This document shows positions 1 to 8,164 of a DNA stretch of 28,579 nucleotides, in pieces. The notes under the pieces are model-generated. The model was given only the letters and a program-made list of their open reading frames with translations. It made no database searches and was not told the origin of the DNA. The first letter of the stretch is position 1, and the number at the start of each line of letters is the position of its first letter. The translations under genes and the position numbers were made by a program. Origin of the DNA: a virus. The stretch is from positions 1 through 28,579 of IMG/VR virus record IMGVR_UViG_3300029913_000087. One strand, written 5' to 3'.

Positions 1-1
1 T

Positions 2-934
2 CTTGACCTGTCCATTTGGACTGCCGATAGTAGTATGTATCAAGCTAAAATTGATACAGAAACATACAACATGCTTCTAGCCCGTCTAATGGGTTTGAAG
101 GATGAAGTTTTTTCAGACACTTTGATCACAACCGACGATAGCGTGCAATCTAGGAGAGCTTCTTCCATGAGCAATCAGCATTATCAAAACATCCTGCGGA
201 TCGCCAGTGGGCTCAGGAAGACAGACCCTCGCGCTGCATTCGAACTAGTCAAAAATCTTCGTTCTTTTGTTGCCCAAGAAGAGCCTCAGGATGAGGAACA
301 GGCCGCTCCGCCTGCTCCCCCGGCAGCTCAGGGTCAGGAGCAAGAGGAGGAGCAGGAGCAGGTAGTTCCTCCCCCCGCTCCCCCTGCTGCTCAGGGCCAG
401 CAACAGATGATGGGCCAGCAGCAACAACAGGGCCAGCAAGAACAACAGGGTGCTGGCGCTGTAAAAACGGCACCGATTGCTGATTGGGATGACAACCAGA
501 TCCATAAGTTTCTTGAGTCTATGAAAACTCAGGCCGGTAAATTTCTATCCGAGCATGATATCGCAGAATTTATGGACGGCGTCGAAGAGAAGTTCGACGA
601 AATGTCTGAGTCCGGTGAAGAAGAAGGAAAAGGAAAAGAGAAGGAGAAGGTCGCCTTCAGTGTGGCATCTCTTGTCCGTATTGCATTCGCGAATCCTGGC
701 GCTCGCCCAGCCCTCCTTGGTATGATTCGTGAGGCTGCCAAGAAGAAGGAAAAGAAGAAGGAAAAGAAGAAGAGTAAGAAAGCTCCGAAGAAGGAGAGCA
801 AGAACCCCTTCGCCGATAAGAAGGCCCCACCCGGTAAGGGCGGGAAGAAGGCTCCTTTCGGTGGCAAGAAGGCGCCTCCTTTCGGTAAAAAGAAGTCCTC
901 AGTAAGTATCGACCTCTCGGACACCGATTGGTGA
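2..934 (+). CDS. Q/P-rich, Lys-rich-tailed structural-type protein (5' partial)
   Basis: The frame is open from base 2, with no stop before the ATG at 35 and no SD ahead of that ATG, so the true start probably lies left of the window. The protein is modular. A helical N-terminal part is followed by two Pro/Gln linkers of the type PPAPPAAQGQ (about residues 90-135 counted from the ATG). A Glu/Lys-rich region comes next, then a motif RIAFANPGARPALLGMI, then a very basic tail with repeated KKAP(P/F)GK units. A similar R-I-A-x-A-x-P-x-x-R-x-x-LL motif ends the gene at 2300. One linker is identical at the DNA level to one in the gene at 6716. Low-complexity linkers and a basic tail suit a head core, scaffold or DNA-contacting virion protein, but that is inference. 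No enzymatic motif is visible. Confidence 0.75.
   Translation, partial: LDLSIWTADSSMYQAKIDTETYNMLLARLMGLKDEVFSDTLITTDDSVQSRRASSMSNQHYQNILRIASGLRKTDPRAAFELVKNLRSFVAQEEPQDEEQAAPPAPPAAQGQEQEEEQEQVVPPPAPPAAQGQQQMMGQQQQQGQQEQQGAGAVKTAPIADWDDNQIHKFLESMKTQAGKFLSEHDIAEFMDGVEEKFDEMSESGEEEGKGKEKEKVAFSVASLVRIAFANPGARPALLGMIREAAKKKEKKKEKKKSKKAPKKESKNPFADKKAPPGKGGKKAPFGGKKAPPFGKKKSSVSIDLSDTDW
368..420 (+). repeat. 53-bp dispersed direct repeat, copy 1 (copy 2 at 7550-7602)
   Basis: The 53 bases at 368-420 are identical to 7550-7602. Both copies encode a PPPAPPAAQGQQQMMGQQ linker in otherwise dissimilar proteins. Exact identity, including synonymous positions, points to recent duplication or gene conversion rather than convergent low complexity. 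Confidence 0.9.
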
Positions 935-985
935 CCAAGGTTGTTACAATTTTCATAATTTTTTGAATACAAGCCCGGAGACATC

Positions 986-1546
986 ATGCCGACCTCAGCC
1001 CCTCAGAAGAAGATTGCTAACAAGGTTCTCGCGACCTTAGACAACACAGCGGATCAACTGGATAGCCTTGTCAAATTAGGCAAGATCAATCCGAAACTTG
1101 CTTCCGGTATCATCCGTGATATCGAGACCTTCGCGGATAAGTTCGAAGTGGCCGTTTATGGTCGCGCGAACCTTCAGAAGCGTGCGTCGCAGGTTCGGCA
1201 GGCGAAGGTCATTCAGCAGGATTCGGACGAATCCTACATGAATACTTTTGAGAATCCGATCAAGGCGATCACTACGGATGCTGACGAGCCTTATATGCAC
1301 AAGGCCGAGCATGGGTACCAGTCTACTAAGGACATGGAGACGTACGATGCTGACATTTCATCGTCGGTACATGATCGTCCTGAGTACGCTGTTCGTGACC
1401 TGAACGAGTTTGCTTCTGGTACTAAGAAGCAACCGTCTTGGGAAGGCGGACCTGCTGGTAAGAGCACGGCTATTGGTTCCGGCCCACGTCGGCCTGCACC
1501 ATCAGCACCGAAGCCACGGGCAGCTGCCAAAAACTGGGCCCCTTGA
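986..1546 (+). CDS. Conserved-type phage structural protein, function unknown
   Basis: The product has 186 residues. The ATG is preceded by GGAG (975-978) at good spacing. The N-terminal half is helical and polar (residues about 10-75). The middle is acidic and tyrosine-containing, with repeated S/P-Y-M segments near residues 82-105. The C-terminal 45 residues are Pro/Ala/Gly-rich and basic. There is no signal peptide, membrane segment or catalytic motif. It lies between other co-directional structural-type genes, 51 bases after the preceding gene, so co-expression with the head-assembly genes is likely. I do not recognise the family; virion component is inferred from position only. Confidence 0.8.
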   Translation: MPTSAPQKKIANKVLATLDNTADQLDSLVKLGKINPKLASGIIRDIETFADKFEVAVYGRANLQKRASQVRQAKVIQQDSDESYMNTFENPIKAITTDADEPYMHKAEHGYQSTKDMETYDADISSSVHDRPEYAVRDLNEFASGTKKQPSWEGGPAGKSTAIGSGPRRPAPSAPKPRAAAKNWAP

Positions 1547-1553
1547 TTTAGTC

Positions 1554-1579
1554 GGTGCCTAGTCGCCGGGCTGGGCACC
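1554..1579 (+). terminator. Short GC-rich hairpin between genes
   Basis: GGTGCC at 1554-1559 pairs with GGCACC at 1574-1579 across a 14-base loop, just after the stop at 1546 and before the SD of the next gene. There is no T-tract, so it may be an mRNA-processing or attenuating structure rather than a true terminator. Confidence 0.3.
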
Positions 1580-1594
1580 TAATATGAGGGACCC

Positions 1595-2290
1595 ATGCAA
1601 ACTCGTGTATCATTCGTCGATGATCAGCTCATCGCCAGGGAATTCAAGAGTGGTGATGTAGTCCGGAAAGCCGGAATACGCGATTTCGTATTATCTCCAT
1701 ATGTTGGACGAGTTATCTACTCTAGTCCCGATTCCGGCAAGGTACACGTTCAATGGCCTTGGGGTGCAGAAGAGTCTCCCGCATCTGAACTTATTATAGA
1801 TCTGAGTGGTAATTTTCAACCACCTCTGCAGACTGATCAGAGTTATTCGACTCATGAAATGTCGCGTAACATAAATACCCCAGAAGTTGTAAAGGAGGAT
1901 GCAAAATGGCGCAAGTCACTTTCTTCGACAATAGTCGAGAAGTATGAAGAGTACACTCTTCCGCTTTGGAGAGCAGCATGTGAAGCCTGGCATTGCGAAA
2001 TGCCAGAAATTGAAACATTCACTAAAATGTCGGCTACATTTGCACCTCAATACGGCCATGAAGCTGTTCGTCTAACGGTTGCTAATCTATATGAATTAGG
2101 TCGCCGCCTAGCTCTGTATTGGAAAGATAACAAAAGAAAGTACAGGACGACTCAAAAAGAAAAACAAACTGGGGCTCTAACCTGTCCTCGATGCAAGGGT
2201 ATACTAAAACCACGCGTTTTTAGTCATGGAAAACGAGTTCTTTCCTGTAAAGGTTGTGGGTTCTCTATCTCCCCCTTGGACGTTAAGTAG
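1595..2290 (+). CDS. Protein with C-terminal zinc ribbon, function unknown
   Basis: The product has 231 residues, with GAGGG five to nine bases before the ATG. The N-terminal ~70 residues look like a small beta-barrel (SH3/KOW-like pattern: GDVVRKAG, GRVIYSS, GKVHVQWPWG). A helical middle follows. The C-terminus carries a zinc ribbon with CPRC near residue 198 and CKGC near residue 218. The small barrel plus zinc ribbon suggests nucleic-acid or protein contact. Its stop codon overlaps the SD of the gene at 2300, indicating translational coupling. The exact role is not recognisable; a structural or morphogenesis accessory is possible. Confidence 0.8.
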   Translation: MQTRVSFVDDQLIAREFKSGDVVRKAGIRDFVLSPYVGRVIYSSPDSGKVHVQWPWGAEESPASELIIDLSGNFQPPLQTDQSYSTHEMSRNINTPEVVKEDAKWRKSLSSTIVEKYEEYTLPLWRAACEAWHCEMPEIETFTKMSATFAPQYGHEAVRLTVANLYELGRRLALYWKDNKRKYRTTQKEKQTGALTCPRCKGILKPRVFSHGKRVLSCKGCGFSISPLDVK

Positions 2291-2299
2291 GAGTCTCAC

Positions 2300-3547
2300 A
2301 TGAATCCGACTCCTAAACGTAAACTTGCTGGACAGCCTTTGTTTCAGCTTAAGCTGAGAGATAAGGGTCAAAGCGGTAGAGACTTCGTACAAATTCTCAA
2401 GGATAAGAGTGGCTGGGTCTGGAGACGTGTAGACCCTTCCGGTATGGAGACTGGATTTACTCGCGGTTTCCTTGAGCCTAAAGAAATACTCCATGATATT
2501 GAGAGTAACAGTACTATGGATACCGACGCCAAAAAGGCGATCGAGTTTTTTCAAAATTTAGTTGATCAAGAATCTAGCGCTAAAATTGCGAGTCTTAATG
2601 TTTGGAAGGAAGTCAAGAAAGCCCGTATGTCGGGCTTCTTGAACCCTATCCTTGGATACAATCTTGAGCGAATTGCCATCGCCGTTGTTAATCCTGGTGC
2701 TAGGAAATTTGAACAAAATCTAGAGAATACTATTACTGTTCTTGAGTCTCTTAAGAACGAACTTGATGAAGCACTATCCAAGCTCGACACCGAAGATGCG
2801 AAAGAATTTGCGAAATTCTTTGAAGACGCGACTGAAGCTGAAGAAGAAGAACTTCGTCAGGTCTTAAAGAAGGTATCGACTGTCGCTGGAGTCAAAGACT
2901 TCTTTAACAAATTCAAGGAAGTCTTCAAATCAAAAAAGCCTAAGGCCGATGAAGTAAATGCCAATGAACCATCTTATACGATGGATGATTCGACGATTGA
3001 TGAATTCGTCGAGGGCAAACGCGAATGGACAGATTCCGGCCACTATATCGAGCAAGAAGCCAAGCAGAATGCTGAATTCTTCGGTGGTGTCGAAGAAGTT
3101 CTTGGGAAAATGGATTCGGCTAGGAAGAAGCCTAACCGTAAACTTATCCAAGATATTCTGAAGGCAGTAGATGTCCTTATTCGGAAGGGAAAAAACCTTT
3201 CGAAGGGTATTCGGGAACATCTTCTTGAGCCTGGTGTTACGGTAGACACCGGGGAGGGTAAGAAAGAGAAAAAGCCCACCGAGAATCCGAAGATGGCCCC
3301 GGAGAAGCTCGACAGTATGGTTACATATTATGCTGACCTCCTCAAGGATTCATCTGGGGATGAAGTTAAGACGATTAAATATCTGAAAGAGCTTTTCAAG
3401 GCTGTCGAGCCCCTTATTAAAGAAAATCGTGCTGAATTAGCCTCAACACGCATGCGTGCGGCTGCATCAATTATTCGATGTGCTCATGCACGTCCTGTCT
3501 TGAGAAAACATTTGCTTTCCACTATATATACACTTTCCGGACGTTAA
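2300..3547 (+). CDS. Helical structural-type protein, function unknown
   Basis: The product has 415 residues. TAGGAG at 2288-2293 overlaps the previous stop and supplies the SD. The N-terminal ~60 residues have a compact beta pattern with many aromatics (GWVWRRVDPSG). The rest is mostly charged helix, with coiled-coil-like stretches around residues 140-200 and 240-300. The C-terminus ends in RMRAAASIIRCAHARPVLRK, related to the R-I-A-x-A-x-P-x-x-R-x-x-LL motif of the first gene in the window. No membrane segment or enzymatic motif is visible. The charged helical composition fits a scaffold or core protein but does not prove it. Confidence 0.8.
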   Translation: MNPTPKRKLAGQPLFQLKLRDKGQSGRDFVQILKDKSGWVWRRVDPSGMETGFTRGFLEPKEILHDIESNSTMDTDAKKAIEFFQNLVDQESSAKIASLNVWKEVKKARMSGFLNPILGYNLERIAIAVVNPGARKFEQNLENTITVLESLKNELDEALSKLDTEDAKEFAKFFEDATEAEEEELRQVLKKVSTVAGVKDFFNKFKEVFKSKKPKADEVNANEPSYTMDDSTIDEFVEGKREWTDSGHYIEQEAKQNAEFFGGVEEVLGKMDSARKKPNRKLIQDILKAVDVLIRKGKNLSKGIREHLLEPGVTVDTGEGKKEKKPTENPKMAPEKLDSMVTYYADLLKDSSGDEVKTIKYLKELFKAVEPLIKENRAELASTRMRAAASIIRCAHARPVLRKHLLSTIYTLSGR

Positions 3548-3771
3548 TCGTTCATAATTAAATAGACTGTCTCAATCTCTTTAGAGACAGTAGTCAATCG
3601 TAGTTTCCAAGTCGGTGTACCATATTGATTTGGTTGCGGACCTTCAATATTATATACTTCAAATATTCGACCCCCTGATAGTATCAAATCACCTATGTTA
3701 GGTTTTTTGATTGAATACTTTATCCTAACCTCCCCTATTTTTTGACATCCATAATGAGTAATTACTGTCAA
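3544..3771 (-). CDS. Small reverse-strand protein, function unknown; start codon uncertain
   Basis: The only conventional start giving 75 residues is TTG at 3771, which has no SD. Inside the frame a very strong SD, GGGGAGG (complement of 3729-3735), lies five bases before an in-frame ATA at 3723. Use of that codon would give a 59-residue protein beginning with the K-Y-S-I-K-K-P-N segment. The sequence is a plausible small beta-rich fold (KPNIGDLILSGGRIFEVYN). The gene converges on and overlaps the end of the gene at 2300 by four bases. The family is unknown and reality is moderately supported by composition and the SD. Confidence 0.5.
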   Translation of the reverse strand: MTVITHYGCQKIGEVRIKYSIKKPNIGDLILSGGRIFEVYNIEGPQPNQYGTPTWKLRLTTVSKEIETVYLIMND

Positions 3772-3799
3772 TCGTATGCAATTTACGTCTGCATGTCTG

Positions 3800-3830
3800 G
3801 AGTTTCTATGCCCTGTGTTGACAGAAACTC
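3800..3830 (+). promoter_or_regulatory. Hairpin ending immediately before the protease start codon
   Basis: GAGTTTCT (3800-3807) and AGAAACTC (3823-3830) form a perfect 8-bp stem with a 15-base loop. The ATG of the protease gene is the next base. The only SD-like GGAG (3798-3801) lies on the far side of the stem, so folding could bring it near the ATG. T4 gene 38 is a known example of such an arrangement. Confidence 0.5.
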
Positions 3831-6578
3831 ATGTCAGTCAAAAGATATGCGAAAGCACTAATCGAACGTCGCGGAATCGAGTTTGATGAATGGATGGAAG
3901 GTATCCGTTCTCAAAATGAAGGGGCGGTCCCGAAAGATTTTATTAACAGGACGGCGAAGACTGTTCTTCGTAAGTGCGACCCGAAGCAATTTCTGTTGTC
4001 ACACGCTACAATTGTAGCCTCTGTTGATACTTTTGCGCCGAAAGGCGTAAAGACCGGGCGGTTGATGAATCGCGGATGTCAAATTGACGTTCGTTGGCCT
4101 GAATTTCGTGTGAAGCCGGAATGTCACCCGATCATAAATAACAATGGTGATGCCTGGGAACGCTCACTCCTTCTATCTACATACCGCACATTTATCGGTG
4201 CACATAATTATTTAGAGCATATTCAGTTACCCGAGTTATCCAAGGGTTTCATTGTAGACGCCATTGCTCGGGACCTCGGGAAGAGCTGTTATATAGATAT
4301 CCTTGTAGGAACAGATCGGAAGCATAACCAATTAGTTTCTGATATTATTAGTGGGGCCATAACTGGTCTCAGCATGGGCTGCTGGGAAGCTTCAACACCA
4401 GTAACTCTTGATGACGGAAGTACTATTCCTATCTGTGATGTTCTACCGGATATGAATGTTCTCACTCAATCTGGGAACATTCGGAGGGTTGAGAATCTTC
4501 AAATTCGTCAAAATCGTTGGGATATGGTGGATTTGAAAATCGTTGGTCTTCCGCATATTAAATGTACATCTAATCATGGGATTTACATAGCTGCACGTGA
4601 AGAAATTGAATACAAGAAAGCCTGTAGTGGGAAAAAGAATCCGATTCCTCGTGCCTATAACTTCCAAAAAATAGAAGCCGGGCAATTAAAGATAGGTGAC
4701 ATAGTTGCTACACCTATTCCTCGCGATATAATCGATCCTGGCATTTCTGAATCAGATGCTAGATTTCTTGGATTATATATGGCCGAAGGTTATAAGATTG
4801 ATATAACTGAAAATACTTTTGGGATAGGATTTTGTATTGGGGCCCACGAGTTTGACATTATTAATGAAATCGAAACGAAGATTGACCAGATCTCATGGGC
4901 TGCTAAAGAAACCAAATGGGCAGTTGGAGGTGGTCGAATTCCGCTTTCTACTACAAAACGTTTCGCTCGTAACGGGTGTTATTTAGTTTCTAGAAGTCAT
5001 TCTGCCCGATTGTTAGTAGATAAGTTTATTCATGGTCGACATGCAAAAGATAAACTTCTTGATAAAACTGTTCTGCTTTGGCCGAAGCATCTTCAACTGG
5101 CCTTTCTTGGCGGTGTTATTGATGGGGATGGTTGTGTCAGTACCAGAAACACGAAATATGAAACAAAATCTGTCCACGTATCAACTAGAAATTTTAATCT
5201 AGCCAATCAACTGTTCTATATGGCCCTTCGTTGTGGCATAGTTACAACTATTTCATCTGCGAAAAGAAAAGGTACCAAAAAGGTTCCTAATGGTGCTGGA
5301 ATTGATTATCAACTGAAATTCCGAAATGACTCAGCTGAATCCATTCCATCTTCAAAAGTAAAGAGTTTTATTGGTCAATTTAACAGTGAAATTTCTCGAC
5401 TAATCAGTGAGAAGGATAGATGGATAGCGGGCGATCATATGTATGCCCGTGTGCAGTCTTTACGAATTTTTGACTATGAAGGATTCGTTTATGACCTACA
5501 GGTAGACGATGATCACACCTATACAGCTGGTCACATTGGTGTTTCTAACTGTATCAGTTTGTTCACTACTTGCACCAAATGCGGCAACGTTGCATCGGAC
5601 GATGCTCAGCTTTGTCCGTGCATTCTATACGACGGCAAACTTTCAACATTCGTAGACGAAGCCGGTCAATCGCAAATTTTAGGTGAGTTGATTGGTCACG
5701 TATCAGTTCCAAATTCAAATCAATTTATTGAAGCTTCTTGGGTTCGTAATCCTGCTTTCCGTGGAGCAGTTCGTCGCAATCTATTGAATGCTGATGTCTC
5801 CCAGATTGCATCAAAAATGGGAGAAGCTAAATGGGTTTATGAGCTTCGCTCTCAAATTCCGGAAATAGATGGGATTAAGAAAGCTGCATCATCAAGACGA
5901 GCCGATCAGGGTCAGGGTCAATCATTCGACAGTGTATTTGGTGATGATGCCGACCAAGGTGATGGTCAGGACCAAGGTCAGGGTGCACAGGGTCAAGGTG
6001 GCGGCCAAGGCCAAGGCCAAGATTCAAGTCAAGGCCAAGGCCAAGATTCAAGTCAAGGTCAACAAAGTCCAGATGCTTCTAAGCCTGCAGAACCGAAGAC
6101 CGACAAAGTTGACTCGATGTTGGATAAAATTACAGAGCAACTTCTCACGAGTATTACTCAAAAGCTAACTGATAAATTAGCTCCAAAGCCCGAAGATGTT
6201 GGAACTGTTACTTCTCCACCAATCGATCTTGAAGCTGGTAATGATAATTTAGTTCGGTCTACGGTCGATTTTACTCGTCTTCTTCGGAAGAAGTTTTCGT
6301 CCAATAAACGCCTAGTGCAATGGGCGGAACGTGCCTATAAAATCCGTTCTGCTAATTCTGGAAAATTATCACATCAAGAACGCATAATTCTCTCTTGGAT
6401 TGAAGATCGCTGTCAGGATCGAATCTATCCTCCAAGTTTATATAAAACTGCAATTCAAGTTGGTTCAATAAATAACTATCCAAGTAAAATTTCTTTTATT
6501 GCAGCATGCAATATGAAACTCGGTAGAAATGTTTCTCAGCAAGAAGGTAAATTCTTGATTTGGAAGGCTAAAGTATAA
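3831..6578 (+). CDS. Prohead (capsid maturation) protease with intein and Gln/Gly-rich C-terminal extension
   Basis: The 915-residue precursor would leave a 525-residue product after splicing. The exteins carry the two hallmark segments of HK97-type prohead serine proteases. One is GAITGLSMG (putative catalytic Ser181), matching the LSxG motif; the other is EASWVRNPAF (residues 634-643), matching the E-x-S-x-V-x-x-P-A motif. Upstream, SKGFIVDAIARDLGKS fits the preceding strand region. A zinc ribbon is inserted after the splice site (Cys581, Cys584, Cys595, Cys597). A Q/G-rich repeat region (about residues 690-745) and a helical C-terminal domain follow, possibly scaffold-like. The family cleaves scaffold and capsid precursors during head maturation. 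It lies two genes upstream of the decoration and capsid genes. No SD is seen at the expected distance; a hairpin abuts the ATG. Confidence 0.78.
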   Translation: MSVKRYAKALIERRGIEFDEWMEGIRSQNEGAVPKDFINRTAKTVLRKCDPKQFLLSHATIVASVDTFAPKGVKTGRLMNRGCQIDVRWPEFRVKPECHPIINNNGDAWERSLLLSTYRTFIGAHNYLEHIQLPELSKGFIVDAIARDLGKSCYIDILVGTDRKHNQLVSDIISGAITGLSMGCWEASTPVTLDDGSTIPICDVLPDMNVLTQSGNIRRVENLQIRQNRWDMVDLKIVGLPHIKCTSNHGIYIAAREEIEYKKACSGKKNPIPRAYNFQKIEAGQLKIGDIVATPIPRDIIDPGISESDARFLGLYMAEGYKIDITENTFGIGFCIGAHEFDIINEIETKIDQISWAAKETKWAVGGGRIPLSTTKRFARNGCYLVSRSHSARLLVDKFIHGRHAKDKLLDKTVLLWPKHLQLAFLGGVIDGDGCVSTRNTKYETKSVHVSTRNFNLANQLFYMALRCGIVTTISSAKRKGTKKVPNGAGIDYQLKFRNDSAESIPSSKVKSFIGQFNSEISRLISEKDRWIAGDHMYARVQSLRIFDYEGFVYDLQVDDDHTYTAGHIGVSNCISLFTTCTKCGNVASDDAQLCPCILYDGKLSTFVDEAGQSQILGELIGHVSVPNSNQFIEASWVRNPAFRGAVRRNLLNADVSQIASKMGEAKWVYELRSQIPEIDGIKKAASSRRADQGQGQSFDSVFGDDADQGDGQDQGQGAQGQGGGQGQGQDSSQGQGQDSSQGQQSPDASKPAEPKTDKVDSMLDKITEQLLTSITQKLTDKLAPKPEDVGTVTSPPIDLEAGNDNLVRSTVDFTRLLRKKFSSNKRLVQWAERAYKIRSANSGKLSHQERIILSWIEDRCQDRIYPPSLYKTAIQVGSINNYPSKISFIAACNMKLGRNVSQQEGKFLIWKAKV
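4380..5549 (+). mobile_element. Intein with LAGLIDADG homing endonuclease domain (precursor residues 184-573)
   Basis: The element begins at Cys184 directly after LSMG and ends with GHIGVSN before Cys574, so both splice-junction nucleophiles are Cys. The N-terminal splicing block (ASTPVTLDDGSTIPICDV) and block B-like TSNHG are present. The C-terminal block YDLQVDDDHTYTAGHIGVSN is canonical except that the penultimate residue is Ser rather than the usual His, a variant known in other inteins. The endonuclease has two LAGLIDADG motifs, FLGLYMAEG (residues 312-320) and FLGGVIDGDG (425-434). Both acidic residues are intact, so it may still be active. Its position two residues after the putative catalytic serine is typical of inteins, which favour highly conserved active-site codons. 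Confidence 0.93.
6006..6053 (+). repeat. Two identical 24-bp tandem repeats in the protease gene
   Basis: Positions 6006-6029 and 6030-6053 are identical. Each encodes an 8-residue Q-G-Q-G-Q-D-S-S unit. They sit within a wider Q/G-rich linker (about 5905-6065), so copy number could vary between related phages by slippage. Confidence 0.9.
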
Positions 6579-6641
6579 TTGTACTATCAGGTCTGGTTTA
6601 AAACAGAAATTAACTAAAATTTCAATGGCTAATAAATATGG

Positions 6642-6669
6642 AATAGTAGTTAATAATTTAATTACTATT
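6642..6669 (+). promoter_or_regulatory. AT-rich hairpin in the 137-base gap after the protease gene
   Basis: AATAGTAGTTAA (6642-6653) pairs with TTAATTACTATT (6658-6669) with one G-T wobble and a four-base loop. It could be a weak terminator or an mRNA-protecting leader for the gene at 6716. An AATAAATA box (6631-6638), similar to the core of T4-type late promoters, lies just upstream. Confidence 0.45.
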
Positions 6670-6715
6670 GATTCATAAACTCTTGATGAACCACAAACTA
6701 ATAGGAGATTTTCAA

Positions 6716-8164
6716 ATGCGCGTTCGATCCACCTGGCAAAATCAAGCAGCCAATCGTCAGGCGGCTACGAATCGCCAAGCTGACATTTACACTATGAATC
6801 AGGAGCACCCGCAACCGAGTCCAATCGACTACGAGAACGGCGACCCTGATAAGTGGGCAGAGTCTTGGCACGGTTACGGTGACGTTGATGCCGAGTACGA
6901 GGGTGGTCACGTCAAACGTAACGAAATTGGAATGCCAGAGTTTCGTGAGAACACCTTCAAGCACAAGGACTCAGATAACTGGCACTCGGGTAAGGGAACT
7001 TACGATAACGTCAAGGATGGCGAAGGTAAGTTCGAGAACACGTCTGGTAAGTCGACCGGCGAAAAGGCTGGACGGACTTACGAGGCGGCTGGCAAGACAG
7101 CCACCCCCGCAGTAGCCAGTGGTCGACGCGACAATGCCGAGCGTAAGGCTCAGGCTGTTGAGCGCATTACTCGTGCGATGCTTCGCACCTCGAATGAGAA
7201 GGTTATTACCGATGTGGCTATCGGTTTTATGGGGATGCCAGATCGCGTTGTTGTTGCAGCGCTTAAGGCTCTTGACTCAGTCTCCCCCGACGCTCTCTCT
7301 CGAGAAAATAAGATTCGTCGGGCTCTAGCCTGTACAAAACTCTCAGTTCAGCTGATCGGCGAGACTTCGGAGAAGTCCGTTGAGATTCTCGCATCGACAC
7401 TCATGTCGATTGACGATCCGACCCTCAGGTCTATTCTGAAGCAAGTGGCAACTGCTCGTGTTGCCCAGCAACAGGAAGAGCAGGAGGAAGGCTCGCACAC
7501 CTCTCAGCAACAGGACCAGGGCGAGGGTGGGGAAGCAGCTCCTCAGGTCCCTCCCCCCGCTCCCCCTGCTGCTCAGGGCCAGCAACAGATGATGGGCCAG
7601 CAACAGATGATGGGCCAGCAGCAACAGATGAGCCAAGAAGAGCAGCTTGCCCAGCAGCTTATGGCTCAGCAGCAGCAGCAACAGGGTCAAGAGTGTGCAC
7701 CTGAAGAAATGGGTATGCCCCATATGGGCAATGACCTTCCTGCAGTCGAGATGCAGATGCTCGATCAGATGCTCAAGGAAGAAATGGGCGGACAGGGTTG
7801 CCCGCCTGGAGACGATCTCCAGGCTCTTTTCCAAGCAGCTCCTGCTCCCGCAGCTCCCGTCGTGCCGGTTATGGCTTCACAGGGCGCACAGGGCGCACAG
7901 GGCATCTCTTTCGATGACGATGATGAGGCTTCGATCGTCAATGTTGCCGCCGATGCGGATCTTGATGCTCTCTTCTCCGATAACGAAGAAGTGCAGGCAC
8001 AGCGGCAGATTGCATCTGCTGAACGTGAGCAAGTTGCCCGTGAGCACGGCTACAATGTCAGTCGCATAGCTTCTTCGGGCGGCGCCAAGAAAATTGGTCA
8101 AGTTCAGCGTGGCAAGGCTGTCACTGTTGATTCTGCTCTCGAGAATCTCTGGGACCGTTCATAA
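6716..8164 (+). CDS. Gln/Met-rich structural-type protein, function unknown
   Basis: The ATG at 6716 is chosen because AGGAG (6703-6707) precedes it by eight bases; an in-frame upstream extension to 6668 has no SD. The product is 482 residues. The N-terminal ~130 residues are hydrophilic with many Asp, Gly, His and Trp and look disordered. Residues about 140-270 form a helical region (VERITRAMLRTS, DRVVVAALKALDSV). A long Q/P/M-rich stretch (PPPAPPAAQGQ and QQMMGQ repeats) follows, then an acidic end (DDDDEASIVNVAADADLDAL). The linker shares 53 identical bases with the first gene in the window. Position ahead of the capsid genes suggests a head assembly or core protein; no known family is recognised. 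Confidence 0.8.
   Translation: MRVRSTWQNQAANRQAATNRQADIYTMNQEHPQPSPIDYENGDPDKWAESWHGYGDVDAEYEGGHVKRNEIGMPEFRENTFKHKDSDNWHSGKGTYDNVKDGEGKFENTSGKSTGEKAGRTYEAAGKTATPAVASGRRDNAERKAQAVERITRAMLRTSNEKVITDVAIGFMGMPDRVVVAALKALDSVSPDALSRENKIRRALACTKLSVQLIGETSEKSVEILASTLMSIDDPTLRSILKQVATARVAQQQEEQEEGSHTSQQQDQGEGGEAAPQVPPPAPPAAQGQQQMMGQQQMMGQQQQMSQEEQLAQQLMAQQQQQQGQECAPEEMGMPHMGNDLPAVEMQMLDQMLKEEMGGQGCPPGDDLQALFQAAPAPAAPVVPVMASQGAQGAQGISFDDDDEASIVNVAADADLDALFSDNEEVQAQRQIASAEREQVAREHGYNVSRIASSGGAKKIGQVQRGKAVTVDSALENLWDRS

Noticed and set aside
245-505. Reverse-strand Leu-rich frame opposite the first gene
   Set aside because: It is the complement of Gln/Glu-rich linker codons; the Leu runs come from CAG/CAA repeats read backwards. 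No SD.
529-987. Reverse-strand Ser/Phe-rich frame
   Set aside because: Complement of the Lys-rich tail of the first gene; low-complexity artefact.
4443-4685. Reverse-strand frame inside the intein
   Set aside because: The forward strand has clear intein motifs throughout this stretch.
7343-7834. 163-codon reverse-strand frame
   Set aside because: Mirror of the Gln/Met-rich region of the 6716 gene, with Leu-His runs and no SD.
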